Assembly (NCBI GenBank): GCA_002391565.1
Contig: DGFH01000026.1
Span: 15,329-37,093 of the forward strand
DNA from: Anaerolineales bacterium UBA3905
GTDB lineage: Bacteria; Chloroflexota; Anaerolineae; Caldilineales; Caldilineaceae
Direction of reading: 5' to 3'
Length of the DNA stretch: 21,765 nt
The position numbers were made by a program, and so were the translations under genes. Shown here one piece after another: positions 1-12,468 of the stretch (its first letter is position 1; each line of letters starts with the position of its first letter). The notes under the pieces were generated by a model. The model saw only the letters and a program-made list of their open reading frames with translations, ran no database searches and was not told the DNA's origin.

Positions 1-624
1 GGACGCTGGCACTTCATGGGCGTCATGCTCTCAGCCGCCGGCAGCCTGCGCTGGCACCGCGACACCTTTGCGCCAGGCGTCGGCTTCGACGAGCTATTGG
101 CGCCGGCCGTGGCCATTCCTGCTGGCAGCGACGGCCTGCTCTATTTGCCGTATCTCACCGGCGAGCGCACACCCTATCCTGACCCGCTGGCGCGCGGCGC
201 CTTCGTGGGGCTGACCGTGCGTCACACGCTGCCCCATCTGAGCCGCGCGGTGCTTGAAGGCGTCGCCTTCGGCCTGCGCGACAGTTTTGAGCTGATCAAG
301 ACGGCAGGGCAGGTGCAGGTGGAGCAGGTGCGTGTGGCTGGCGGCGGCGCCAAAAGCGCGCTCTGGCGCCAGATTCTGGCGGATGTCTTCAACGCTGAAC
401 TGGTGACCGTCAACACTACCGAAGGCGCCGCTTACGGTGCAGCATTGCTGGCGGGCGTTGGCGCTGGCGCCTGGCCGGATGTCGATGCCGCCGCGCGCCG
501 CACGATCCACGTCACTGGCAGCACGGCGCCCAACCCAGAGGCAGTGGCAATCTACGATCGCTACTATCAGAGCTACCGCGCCCTCTATCCTGCGCTGAAA
601 CCGACGTTCGACGCATTGGCGTAG
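1..624 (+). CDS. xylB: Xylulokinase-type FGGY sugar kinase, C-terminal part (5' truncated by window edge)
   Basis: The frame is open from base 1 and ends at TAG 622-624, giving about 207 residues of the C-terminal half. The start lies outside the window. FGGY kinases phosphorylate sugars with ATP; xylulokinase makes xylulose 5-phosphate for the pentose phosphate pathway. Seen in the sequence: the YLPYLTGERTPYPDPLARG stretch with the R-x-P element typical of XylB, then a VAGGGAKSALWRQILADVF segment (ATP-binding GGG/AKS motif) and the TTEGAAYGAALLAGVG stretch close to the C terminus. This order matches the second actin-like domain of the family. Substrate cannot be fixed from half a protein, and a glycerol, ribulo- or fuculokinase is possible though less likely. 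It converges with the phosphonate cluster and is probably unrelated to it. Confidence 0.85.
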   Translation, partial: GRWHFMGVMLSAAGSLRWHRDTFAPGVGFDELLAPAVAIPAGSDGLLYLPYLTGERTPYPDPLARGAFVGLTVRHTLPHLSRAVLEGVAFGLRDSFELIKTAGQVQVEQVRVAGGGAKSALWRQILADVFNAELVTVNTTEGAAYGAALLAGVGAGAWPDVDAAARRTIHVTGSTAPNPEAVAIYDRYYQSYRALYPALKPTFDALA

Positions 625-651
625 ACGGTAGCTCCCCTTGATGGTTGTGCA

Positions 652-696
652 TCGCCAACAAATCAGCTCTCTCATCGCAACCTGGTTTGTTGGCGA
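652..696. terminator. Stem-loop between convergent genes
   Basis: An 11-bp perfect inverted repeat (TCGCCAACAAA at 652-662, TTTGTTGGCGA at 686-696) with a 23-nt loop lies 27 bp after the kinase stop. No T-tract follows on the plus strand, so it is a transcript-end or stabilising hairpin rather than a textbook intrinsic terminator. Confidence 0.4.
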
Positions 697-734
697 CGCA
701 GGCCACTTTCCTCAGAGTCTGTTTGGAACTTCCT

Positions 735-841
735 TTTTTGACGCACAGACGCCAAGTCGCAAAGAAAACGCAGAGAAACGGCTACATTCCTTGTCGTTTT
801 TTCTCTGCGAATCTCTGCGTCTCTGCGCCTTGGCGTCAAAG
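735..841. repeat. Imperfect palindromic 'CTCTGCG' repeat element
   Basis: A roughly 107-bp element whose ends are inverted: TTTTTTGACGC at the left, GCGTCAAA at the right. Internal inverted pairs are GCCAAG/CTTGGC and CGCAGAGAAA/TTTCTCTGCG. The right arm carries three direct copies of TCTCTGCG. It fills the gap between two convergent genes and encodes nothing convincing. Short repeats of this composition are scattered in many bacterial genomes. A degenerate partial copy lies at about 6035-6070 in this window. Confidence 0.6.
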
Positions 842-862
842 TTGGTAAGATTCAAACAGTCT

Positions 863-1693
<831 letters not shown>

Positions 1694-1704
1694 GGTTGAT
1701 CTCC

Positions 1705-1826
1705 GTGGTGCGTGGTTCGTGGTGCGTGTTTCGTGTTGCGTGGTTCGTGGTGCGTGTTGCGTGGTTCGTGGTGCGTGTTGCGTGTCGAGGCTGTTACTCT
1801 CACGAAACACGTAATACGCAACACGC
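1705..1826. repeat. Heptameric tandem repeat with inverted end between phnW and phnX
   Basis: From 1705 to about 1785 the plus strand is a run of 7-bp units of the form GTGGTTC, GTGGTGC and GTGTTGC. The three-unit block GTGGTTCGTGGTGCGTGTTGC (21 bp) occurs exactly at 1740-1760 and 1761-1781, and with one change at 1712-1732. Inverted units follow at about 1804-1826. GCGTGTTGCGT (1773-1783) and ACGCAACACGC (1816-1826) form an 11-bp hairpin. In the transcript it falls between the phnW stop and the phnX ribosome-binding site. Confidence 0.8.
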
Positions 1827-1832
1827 TTGCCG

Positions 1833-2951
1833 TTAAATCGGTATGCCCATCTCGACCAGGACGGCGCGGACGCTGCACAGCAGGCTTTCCACGTCGCCGA
1901 GCTCCAGGCGACCGATGTGACCGATGCGGAAGCAATCGGCGTGGCTGAGCTTGCCGGGATAGATCACGTGGCCGCGGTCGCTGAGCAGTTGATAGAAACG
2001 CTGAAAGTCGAAGTTGGGGTGCGCCGGATAGTGAAACGACGTGATGATGTAGCCGCGGTCAGGCTCCGCCAGATAAGGGCGGAAGCCCAATGCGGTCATG
2101 CCTTGCAGGGTGTGTTCGTAGTTGCGACGGTAACGCGCCCCGCGTCCTGCCACGCCACCTTCCGCCTCCAGTTCGAGCAGCGCCTGGTGAAACGCCATGA
2201 TCGCGTGCACCGGCGGGGTGAAACGGAACTGCCCATCCTTTTCCAGCCCTTCGTATTGCGCCAGCAAATCCAGGCTGACGCTGCGTGCGCACCCTCTGGT
2301 TGCCTGTAACGCGGCGGTGCGCGCCAGCACAAAGGCAAAGCCCGGCACGCCCTCGATGCACTTGTTGGCGGAGGAGATCAGATAATCGACGCCCCAGCCG
2401 GCCAGATCGACCGGAACCGCGCCGAAGCTGCTCATGGCGTCCACGATCAGGCTGCGGTCGTAGCGCGCCACGACTGCGCCCACTTCCTCAACCGGATTCA
2501 TCAAGCCGGTGGTCGTCTCGCAATGCACAACGGCGACGTGCGTCACTGCGTCGTCGGCGGCGAGCAGCGCGTCGAGCGCATCGACGGCGACCGGCAGGTT
2601 CTCCGGCGTGCGCAGCTCGCTTACGTCGATGCCAAGCCGCTGCGCGATCTTGACCATGCGCTCACCATACGCGCCGTTGACCAGCACCACCAGCCGTCCC
2701 GCCGGCGGAATCACCGAGCCGATCACCGACTCGATGGCAAAGGTGCCGCTGCCCTGCATTAGCACAGCGGTGTATGCGTCCGGATCGGCGGCGGCGACTT
2801 CGACCAGACGGCGGCGCACATCGGCGATCAGGGCGATGAACTCATGGTCGCGCGAGCCGAGATCACGCAGCATCGCCTGTTTCACCGTGCGGCTGGTGGT
2901 GAGGGGGCCGGGGGTGAACAGGGCTTTGTCTTTCCAGGTTGTTGCAGGCAT
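1833..2951 (-). CDS. phnW: 2-aminoethylphosphonate:pyruvate transaminase
   Basis: PLP enzyme of aminotransferase class V that moves the amino group of 2-aminoethylphosphonate to pyruvate, giving phosphonoacetaldehyde and alanine in the cytosol. The 372-residue protein shows the N-terminal LFTPGPLTTS motif, QGSGTFAIE, the HCETTTGLMNP segment, Asp171 in VDAMSSFG (PLP ring contact) and SSANKCIEGVPGF with Lys197 as the likely Schiff-base lysine. The C-terminal RIGHIG stretch is also typical. Length matches the family. The start at 2951 is preceded by GAGG eight bases away. It lies between the transporter genes and phnX, so import, transamination and hydrolysis are in order along one transcript. 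Confidence 0.95.
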   Translation of the reverse strand: MPATTWKDKALFTPGPLTTSRTVKQAMLRDLGSRDHEFIALIADVRRRLVEVAAADPDAYTAVLMQGSGTFAIESVIGSVIPPAGRLVVLVNGAYGERMVKIAQRLGIDVSELRTPENLPVAVDALDALLAADDAVTHVAVVHCETTTGLMNPVEEVGAVVARYDRSLIVDAMSSFGAVPVDLAGWGVDYLISSANKCIEGVPGFAFVLARTAALQATRGCARSVSLDLLAQYEGLEKDGQFRFTPPVHAIMAFHQALLELEAEGGVAGRGARYRRNYEHTLQGMTALGFRPYLAEPDRGYIITSFHYPAHPNFDFQRFYQLLSDRGHVIYPGKLSHADCFRIGHIGRLELGDVESLLCSVRAVLVEMGIPI

Positions 2952-2998
2952 CGAGCATCCTCAATCTACGTGTCGTGGCGAATGATGACATTTGTTCA

Positions 2999-3031
2999 CC
3001 AACCAGGAGACGATGCGCGCCTCCTGGTTGG
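2999..3031 (-). promoter_or_regulatory. Intercistronic hairpin between permease and phnW
   Basis: A perfect 11-bp inverted repeat (CCAACCAGGAG / CTCCTGGTTGG) with an 11-nt loop lies 26 bp after the permease stop and about 47 bp before the phnW start. No T-tract follows on the minus strand. It is more likely an RNA processing or stability element, or a partial terminator, that sets the ratio of transporter to enzyme. Confidence 0.5.
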
Positions 3032-3056
3032 CCGCGGGACAAACCAGAAGGCTAGG

Positions 3057-5950
<2,894 letters not shown>

Positions 5951-6034
5951 AAGCACATTGTCCAAAGGCGACAGCCATGGTTGGACATGACAGTCACCCT
6001 AAAAGCACTTCTTCACGTCAGCGTTCATGTTTCT

Positions 6035-6070
6035 GCCAGTCTCTGCGCACTTTGCGGCTATGCGTCGAAG
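6035..6070. repeat. Degenerate copy of the 'CTCTGCG' repeat
   Basis: The text GTCTCTGCGCACTTTGCGGCTATGCGTC resembles the right arm of the palindromic element at 735-841 (CTCTGCGTCTCTGCGCCTTGGCGTC) without its inverted partner. It lies in the gap between the binding-protein and ATPase genes and looks like a decayed insertion. Confidence 0.4.
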
Positions 6071-6100
6071 GCTGCTTTCCAAGATTGAGGGTTACAGCCA

Positions 6101-6133
6101 ACCTTCCCGGAAGCTCAGAGCTTCCGGGAAGGT
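6101..6133 (-). promoter_or_regulatory. Strong hairpin after the binding-protein gene
   Basis: A perfect 15-bp stem (ACCTTCCCGGAAGCT at 6101-6115, AGCTTCCGGGAAGGT at 6119-6133) with a 3-nt loop begins 25 bp after the binding-protein stop. The minus strand has no T-run after it. Hairpins at this place are common in ABC importer operons, where they stabilise the binding-protein mRNA and reduce read-through to ATPase and permease. Confidence 0.65.
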
Positions 6134-6158
6134 GAACGTCCTCACGATTGCGCAGTCT

Positions 6159-7223
<1,065 letters not shown>

Positions 7224-7314
7224 CGACTGTGCTCCTTCGATTTTTTAGACATGGAAAACAAAATCGCTGGAGAAGAGTAAAACAAAGCAACATCAATAAA
7301 GGCGCTGTTATTGT

Positions 7315-7343
7315 TTAACGGTTAATGATCACTCTGTTAACGG
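7315..7343. promoter_or_regulatory. Possible operator upstream of the AEP transport operon
   Basis: TTAACGG occurs at 7315-7321 and 7337-7343, a 22-bp period of about two helical turns. The first copy is part of the palindrome TTAACGGTTAA and the second includes GTTAAC. The site lies about 95-120 bp upstream of the binding-protein start and just after the CYTH-CHAD stop. I do not see a convincing minus-strand -35/-10 pair, so this is only a candidate regulator site. Confidence 0.3.
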
Positions 7344-7348
7344 AGTTG

Positions 7349-8977
7349 CTAGATTCTGGCAATGGCGGAGCAGAGCCGCAGGCGATTTGTCTCTGCGACA
7401 AAGTTAGCAAAGTCGCCACGTAGCTGATGACGCAACCTTTCGATGAGTTTCTCTTGATCGCGTTCGTAGCGATCGATGGTTCTCCCGTCGCCGGCTGAGT
7501 CAGCCGCCAGGAGTTGCCGACTGACCACAGCATCGTTGAGGTCGCCCAAATCATCTTGTAATTTGCGCAACAGCTCGATGATATTGGCGCTTTCGGCGCC
7601 GAGCAGTCCTGCCATGAACTCCAGATTGTAGCGCAGGTATTTGCACTCGATGCGCAGGCGGTGCAGCGTTTCCACGGGGACGGCTTCGGTCTGGTCGAAC
7701 CAGACCTCGTAGGCGCGCACGCGCGCAAAGTTGGAAAGCAGCATGGTCGGGGCAACGTGACGCACCTGGAATGGCGTCACTTCCTCGCCAGGCTTGGGTT
7801 GCATATCGACGATGCCGACGCCAGGCGTGCGACAGAAAGTCAGAAAGTCTGCGACAAAGCCTGCGTACTTTTCGCTGTCCAGCCATTCGAGCAAGGCAGT
7901 ATAGGCGGCGGTGCGGCGCGCACGCCACCCATTGAGGGTCGCTTGCAAGTCGGCCTTGTTTTTTCGCCGCGTCTTTTTTTGGTAGCGTTCCAGCTTGGCG
8001 ATGGCAACATCCAGATCGCGCACGGCGCCTAGTAGACGCGCTGTCTTGCGCAGGCAGCGCAAATAGCTCCGGATGGTTTTGGGCTCGAAGTAGCTTTGAT
8101 AGATGCGCGCCGCCGCGCGTGCACGCCGAATCGCCACGCGTGCATCGTGGACATACTCCGGGTTGTCACTGTAGCGCACACCCGCTTCGTTCAGCAGCAA
8201 CTTCATGAACTGTTCGCGCCAGATGATGCGACACGCCTCACCCATGTGCATTTCCGGGCGCACACCTTGCCAGCTTTCAGGTGAGTCGTGTGGATGGCGG
8301 CTGAGGATGGCCAGGGCGCGTTCCAGCTTGCTCTCGGTGCTGGGGGTCAAACTAAATTCACCAATCAAACGGTCGGCCAGAACCTGTAACTCCGCTACAT
8401 CGACGCCCGGCGCCAGCTCCACCTCGATTTCGTAAGTGCGCGCCAGAACCGGCTCCTCGATATTTTGGCGGATGCGCATCTCATCCAGGCTCAATGTCGC
8501 CAGCGCGGCTGTCTCCGCCCGCTTGTGTCCGCGCGTGCTGGCGGTCACCTCGCGCACCTGTCGCACCTGCTCCAGAACACAGATCACGCCCAGCGGCGCA
8601 GTCGTGGCGACGATGTCCGCCAGGGCGGCGACAATCGCTTCCGGCAGCTCACCCAGTTTGGCAGGGAGTAGATTGTCGGCAAGCGGCTCCTCGATCTCCA
8701 GCCGCCGGTAGATGCCGATGTCACTGCCTACCTCGCGCGCCTTGAGCGTGGCGCGCCACGCCCCCTCGGCTATCCGTATGCGCAATTGATAGCCCATGCG
8801 CAGCAAGCGGTGATCGGGCGTGTCGAGATAGACGTCGATCATCTCCTTGCAACTGACGACGCCGAAACGATAGCCAGGCAGCGCTATGCTCGGCTTCGCC
8901 AGTTTGCTGAGGGCGCCTGCGTCCGCCACGCTGAATTTGGCTTCGATCTCAATCGGCTGTGCATGTGCATCGGGCAT
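7349..8977 (-). CDS. CYTH and CHAD domain protein
   Basis: A 542-residue two-domain protein. Residues 8-225 form a CYTH (triphosphate tunnel) domain with the E-x-E-x-K signature (E10, E12, K14) and repeated basic/acidic strand pairs (YQLRIR, WRATLKARE, YRRLEIEEP, YEIEVEL). Residues 240-535 form a helical CHAD domain with the conserved HDARVAIRRARAAARIY motif near 277-293 and a second His/Arg-rich helix (LHRLRIECKYLRYNLEF). CYTH enzymes hydrolyse triphosphates or make cAMP; CHAD domains bind polyphosphate. CYTH-CHAD proteins are often inorganic triphosphatases, which is the best guess here. The start at 8977 is favoured over 9001 because AAGGAG lies five bases upstream. Its site beside a phosphonate (phosphate-releasing) operon may be meaningful but could be chance. 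Confidence 0.92.
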   Translation of the reverse strand: MPDAHAQPIEIEAKFSVADAGALSKLAKPSIALPGYRFGVVSCKEMIDVYLDTPDHRLLRMGYQLRIRIAEGAWRATLKAREVGSDIGIYRRLEIEEPLADNLLPAKLGELPEAIVAALADIVATTAPLGVICVLEQVRQVREVTASTRGHKRAETAALATLSLDEMRIRQNIEEPVLARTYEIEVELAPGVDVAELQVLADRLIGEFSLTPSTESKLERALAILSRHPHDSPESWQGVRPEMHMGEACRIIWREQFMKLLLNEAGVRYSDNPEYVHDARVAIRRARAAARIYQSYFEPKTIRSYLRCLRKTARLLGAVRDLDVAIAKLERYQKKTRRKNKADLQATLNGWRARRTAAYTALLEWLDSEKYAGFVADFLTFCRTPGVGIVDMQPKPGEEVTPFQVRHVAPTMLLSNFARVRAYEVWFDQTEAVPVETLHRLRIECKYLRYNLEFMAGLLGAESANIIELLRKLQDDLGDLNDAVVSRQLLAADSAGDGRTIDRYERDQEKLIERLRHQLRGDFANFVAETNRLRLCSAIARI

Positions 8978-9078
8978 ACGTGCTCCTTGCTGTACCCCCA
9001 ATTGGAATCAACCCAATCATATCTTACCATCACTATCAGGTAGTTTGCACAACCGGTGAGACAGGGCCGAAAACAGCC

Positions 9079-9126
9079 CACACCGTCGTCGCGCCAATGT
9101 TAAGGGCATAGCACGACGACGGTGTG
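9079..9126 (-). terminator. Probable terminator after the sulfate assimilation operon
   Basis: A perfect 13-bp inverted repeat (CACACCGTCGTCG / CGACGACGGTGTG) with a 22-nt loop starts 48 bp after the sat/cysC stop. On the minus strand it is followed by GGGCTGTTTTCGG, a short T-run. It separates the sulfate operon from the CYTH-CHAD gene. Confidence 0.6.
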
Positions 9127-9173
9127 ATGGGCAAATCTATGCGCTTACGTCGCCGACGACAACGACAGGCTTC

Positions 9174-10913
9174 CTACACTTCTTCCACCATACGCACGTA
9201 GCCGTGACTTGCCAGATATTCCAAAATGCGTCTGGCGTTTTCTTCCGGGCTAAAGGCCACCGTATCTAGCGTGATCTCCGGGTTGACCGGCGGTTCGTAG
9301 GGATCGTCGATGCCGGTGAAGCCCTGAATCTCGCCACGCCGCGCTTTGGCGTACATTCCTTTCACATCTCGGTCTTCGCAGACGCTGAGCGGTGTATCGA
9401 CAAAAATTTCTACGAAGCGTTCCTTTCCCACCAGAGCGCGCACATCTTCGCGCGTGGCGCGGTATGGGCTGACCGCCGCGCAAATGGCGATGCCGCCATG
9501 TCGCACGATCTCCGCCGCGACAAAGCCAATGCGCCGAATGTTGATGTCGCGATCTTCCTTGCTGAACCCCAGCCCCTTCGACAGGTGCGTGCGCACCACG
9601 TCGCCGTCGAGCACTGTCACCTGGCGACCGTGCTCCAGCAGCAGCACCGTCAGCACATCGGCAGTGGTGGATTTGCCCGCGCCGCTTAGACCGGTGAACC
9701 AGAGACAGACGCCCTGTCGATGACGCGGCGGGTAACTTTCGCTGAGGATATCGGCCACCTCTGGGCGCGTGAACCAATCGGGAAGCTGGCGACCGCGATT
9801 GAGGTAATCGCTGCGCACCTGCGTACCAGAGATCGAGGCGATTGGCGCGCCGTTCGGCACCAGCGTTGCTTCCTCATACCGATTCTCATGCGGCAGATAG
9901 ACCATCTCGCTGAAGGTGAGTACGCCGACGCCGAGTTCCGCGCTATGCTGCTTTGCCAGTTCCTGCGCATCGTAGGGGCCGTAGAAGGGGCGTCCGAGCG
10001 AGTCGTTGCCCGGCCCGGCATGGTCGCGCCCGACGATGAGATAGTTGGCGCCGTAGTTGCGACGGATCACCATGTGCCACAGCGCCTCGCGTGGGCCGGC
10101 CAGTCGCATCGCCAACGGCAACAGCGCCAACAATGCGCGGTCACGCGCATAGTAATTGTTCAGCAGCGCCTTGTACGAGCGCACGCGCGTGAAGTGATCG
10201 ACATCGCCGGGCTTGGTCAACCCGACGACCGGGTGCAACAACAGCGTGCCATCTACGCTGTCGGCGGCGCGCTTGGTCAGTTCTTCGTGTGCGCGGTGCA
10301 GCGGATTGCGCGTTTGGAAGGCGACGACGTTTGGGCGTCCCATCGCTGCCAGACGCGCGCGTGTCTCCGCCGGCGTCAGCCGCAAATCGGTGAAATCATG
10401 ATGGCGCGGCAGGTCGAGCACACGTAGCCGCCCGGAAAGGTTGGTCTTGCCCCACCGGTTCATCTCGGCAACGAGTGGGTGCGCCGGATCCTGCGTCCCG
10501 AAAACAAGCTGCGCCGTCTGCGCCCGATCCCAGGTGTAAATTTCCTCAACGGTCAGCACCGCCAACAGATTGTTCCTGGCGTCGCGCAGAGCAATATCAC
10601 GGTCGTAGTGCAGGTCGTCGATGCGATCCACCGGCAACGTCACCGGGATCGGGAAGAGGCGACCATCAGCCAGCCGCATTTCCTCGACGACGCGCTCGTA
10701 ATCGGCGCGCCCCATAAACCGATCGAGAGGTGAGAACGCGCCAACGGCCAGCAATTCCAGATCGCACAGGGCGCGATCGGTCAGCTGCAGCGAAGGCAAC
10801 GTGTTGGCGTAGGCGCGCAGCGCGTCGTATTCCTCCCGCGCCACCCGCAGATCGACCAGACGTCCGCCATACGGTTCAATCAAGGTTGCTTCTCTTGTCG
10901 ATTCGGCAATCAT
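9174..10913 (-). CDS. Bifunctional sulfate adenylyltransferase / adenylylsulfate kinase
   Basis: Activates sulfate: ATP sulfurylase makes adenosine 5'-phosphosulfate (APS), and the fused APS kinase phosphorylates it to PAPS. The 579-residue protein has an N-terminal PUA-like part, then the ATP sulfurylase core with QTRNPLHRAHE (200-210) and GRDHAGPG (295-302). The APS kinase domain begins near 400 with P-loop GLSGAGKS (408-415), DGDVVRTHL, and the FVDTPLSVCEDRDVKGMYAKA region. Length fits the Sat-CysC fusion family. The start at 10913 is the only one placing the protein at its family N terminus with a GGA-rich stretch upstream (AAAGGA, about 13 bases away); ATG at 10940 is an alternative. It is the last gene of the operon, 47 bp after cobA. 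Confidence 0.95.
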   Translation of the reverse strand: MIAESTREATLIEPYGGRLVDLRVAREEYDALRAYANTLPSLQLTDRALCDLELLAVGAFSPLDRFMGRADYERVVEEMRLADGRLFPIPVTLPVDRIDDLHYDRDIALRDARNNLLAVLTVEEIYTWDRAQTAQLVFGTQDPAHPLVAEMNRWGKTNLSGRLRVLDLPRHHDFTDLRLTPAETRARLAAMGRPNVVAFQTRNPLHRAHEELTKRAADSVDGTLLLHPVVGLTKPGDVDHFTRVRSYKALLNNYYARDRALLALLPLAMRLAGPREALWHMVIRRNYGANYLIVGRDHAGPGNDSLGRPFYGPYDAQELAKQHSAELGVGVLTFSEMVYLPHENRYEEATLVPNGAPIASISGTQVRSDYLNRGRQLPDWFTRPEVADILSESYPPRHRQGVCLWFTGLSGAGKSTTADVLTVLLLEHGRQVTVLDGDVVRTHLSKGLGFSKEDRDINIRRIGFVAAEIVRHGGIAICAAVSPYRATREDVRALVGKERFVEIFVDTPLSVCEDRDVKGMYAKARRGEIQGFTGIDDPYEPPVNPEITLDTVAFSPEENARRILEYLASHGYVRMVEEV

Positions 10914-10960
10914 TATTGTATCGCTTTCCTTTATTCTCATAGATTCTGAAGACAAAACGT

Positions 10961-11779
10961 TTACACGGCGCCGACGAAGTGAATGTGTCCGGCTGCCGGC
11001 TTGGGCAACCACCAGGCGCCAGGCTGCGGCGTTGGCGTCGCCATTCTCACCACTTCGCCGAAGACCAGCACAGCCGGGGCGCCGATCTCCGCCTCTGCCA
11101 CAGCCTGCGCCAACGTCCCCAACGTAGCGGCCACCTGGCGCTGATCCGGCAGCGTCGCAGATTGGATGGCGGCGGCGGGCGTCTCAGGCGCGCGCCCCGC
11201 TGCGATCAGGCTGTCGGCAATCTTGCCGACGTGAGCGAGGCCCATCAGCACAATCAGCGTGTCAAGCTGCGCCAGCGCCAACCAGTTGACCGCATCGTCG
11301 CCATCGAAGGTGTGGCCGGTGACAACGGCAAAGCTACGACACACCTCGCGCTGGGTCACCGGGATGCCAACAGCCGCAGGCGCAGCGATGGCGCTAGAAA
11401 CGCCCGGCACGATCTCCACCGGCACGCCGTGGCGGCGCAGATACTCCATCTCTTCACCGCCGCGCCCAAAGACGAAGGGATCGCCGCCTTTCAACCGGAC
11501 AACGATGGGATGCACGTGCGCCTTCCGCCGCAACAGTTCGTTGATCTCCGTCTGGTTCAGGGCATGGCGCCCGGCGCGCTTGCCCACATAGATCAATTCG
11601 GCGTCGTCTGGCGTCAATCCTAACAATGCATTGTTCGCTAACGCATCGTAGAGCACGGCGCCTGCGCGACGCAGTAGATTCGCCCCACGTAGCGTCAGTA
11701 AATCTGGGGCGCCTGGACCTGCGCCGACCAGATAGACCGTGCCTACCATGCCATACTGTAATTCAATCCGATTCATCAT
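10961..11779 (-). CDS. cobA: Uroporphyrinogen-III C-methyltransferase
   Basis: Transfers two methyl groups from S-adenosylmethionine to uroporphyrinogen III, giving precorrin-2 for sirohaem (or cobalamin). The 272-residue protein has VYLVGAGPGAPDLLTLRG near the N terminus, the YVGKRAGRHALNQTEIN segment, VVRLKGGDPFVFGRGGEE and the EIVPGVSSAIAAPA loop, all hallmarks of the SUMT family. It is a stand-alone enzyme, not a CysG fusion. The ATG at 11779 overlaps the stop of the preceding gene (ATGATGA), so translation is probably coupled; ATG 11776 is equally possible. In this operon it supplies the sirohaem of the sulfite reductase. Confidence 0.95.
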   Translation of the reverse strand: MMNRIELQYGMVGTVYLVGAGPGAPDLLTLRGANLLRRAGAVLYDALANNALLGLTPDDAELIYVGKRAGRHALNQTEINELLRRKAHVHPIVVRLKGGDPFVFGRGGEEMEYLRRHGVPVEIVPGVSSAIAAPAAVGIPVTQREVCRSFAVVTGHTFDGDDAVNWLALAQLDTLIVLMGLAHVGKIADSLIAAGRAPETPAAAIQSATLPDQRQVAATLGTLAQAVAEAEIGAPAVLVFGEVVRMATPTPQPGAWWLPKPAAGHIHFVGAV

Positions 11780-12465
11780 AGTACAGCCACTGCACTTTCT
11801 GAAATCGATTGCCTGGTGGACGCAACCGGCTGCGTAAAGACGGTCAGCAAGTCATCAACAATGCGCGCAAAGGCGACCTCATCCCCACGACGTAAGACGG
11901 AAAGCGCGTCGCTCTCCACCAGGGCGTACCAGAATTCCACGCGACGCCGGAAGGGATGGATGCGCTGCTGAATCAAGGGACGCAACGCCTGTGCGCGTTC
12001 GAGGAAGACGGCGTACTCTGGCCCGATCTCCGCCTCGAGCCGGCGGCGCAGCGTCACCGCCAGCGCAGGCGCGGCGCCCCCCGTGCCGATCGCCACCGTC
12101 AGCAAACCGCGCCGAAAGGTGGAGACGCCATGAAAGTTGCAGCGATCCAGCACATCCATCACATTGACAAGCTGCCGATTCGCGCTGCCCTCCGCCCAGA
12201 TGAGATCGTGTACGGTGCGGTCATTGGCGGCGGCAAAAACCATCACCGCGCCGGTCAAATCGCCGGGGCGATAACGCCGCTGCAACCATTCGATTGCGCC
12301 GGTGCGGACATATTCCACCACCGCAGGCGCGGCGGAAGGTGCGATCACACGCACCTTCGCCCCGACCTCCAACAGGCCGGGGATTTTGTGCACGATCTCG
12401 CCTTTGGCGCCGACTAGAATCACCAGCCTGTCTTGTAACACCAGGTTGATAGGATAAGTTTTCAT
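11776..12465 (-). CDS. Precorrin-2 dehydrogenase (sirohaem synthase N-terminal type)
   Basis: Oxidises precorrin-2 to sirohydrochlorin with NAD and may also insert iron to give sirohaem, as CysG-N, SirC and Met8p relatives do. The 229-residue protein starts YPINLVLQDR as in the family, followed by a Rossmann turn written VGAKGEIVHK where the usual form is VGGGxVAxRK. Then come VFAAANDRTVH, the NVMDVLDRCNF stretch with Asp104 at the conserved catalytic aspartate position, and LTVAIGTGGAAPALA. The substituted nucleotide-binding turn is unusual but keeps glycines. It starts 3 bp after cysH and overlaps cobA by 4 bp. Whether it also acts as ferrochelatase cannot be told; no separate SirB is in the window. 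Confidence 0.9.
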   Translation of the reverse strand: MKTYPINLVLQDRLVILVGAKGEIVHKIPGLLEVGAKVRVIAPSAAPAVVEYVRTGAIEWLQRRYRPGDLTGAVMVFAAANDRTVHDLIWAEGSANRQLVNVMDVLDRCNFHGVSTFRRGLLTVAIGTGGAAPALAVTLRRRLEAEIGPEYAVFLERAQALRPLIQQRIHPFRRRVEFWYALVESDALSVLRRGDEVAFARIVDDLLTVFTQPVASTRQSISESAVAVL

Positions 12466-12468
12466 CGT

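Noticed and set aside
1694..1810. N-terminal extension of phnX
   Set aside because: It would translate the heptamer DNA repeat into repeating HAPRTTQ units, and the GGAG ribosome-binding site is at the internal ATG.
1705..1826. CRISPR array
   Set aside because: The units are 7 bp and directly adjacent with no spacers, and no cas gene is nearby.
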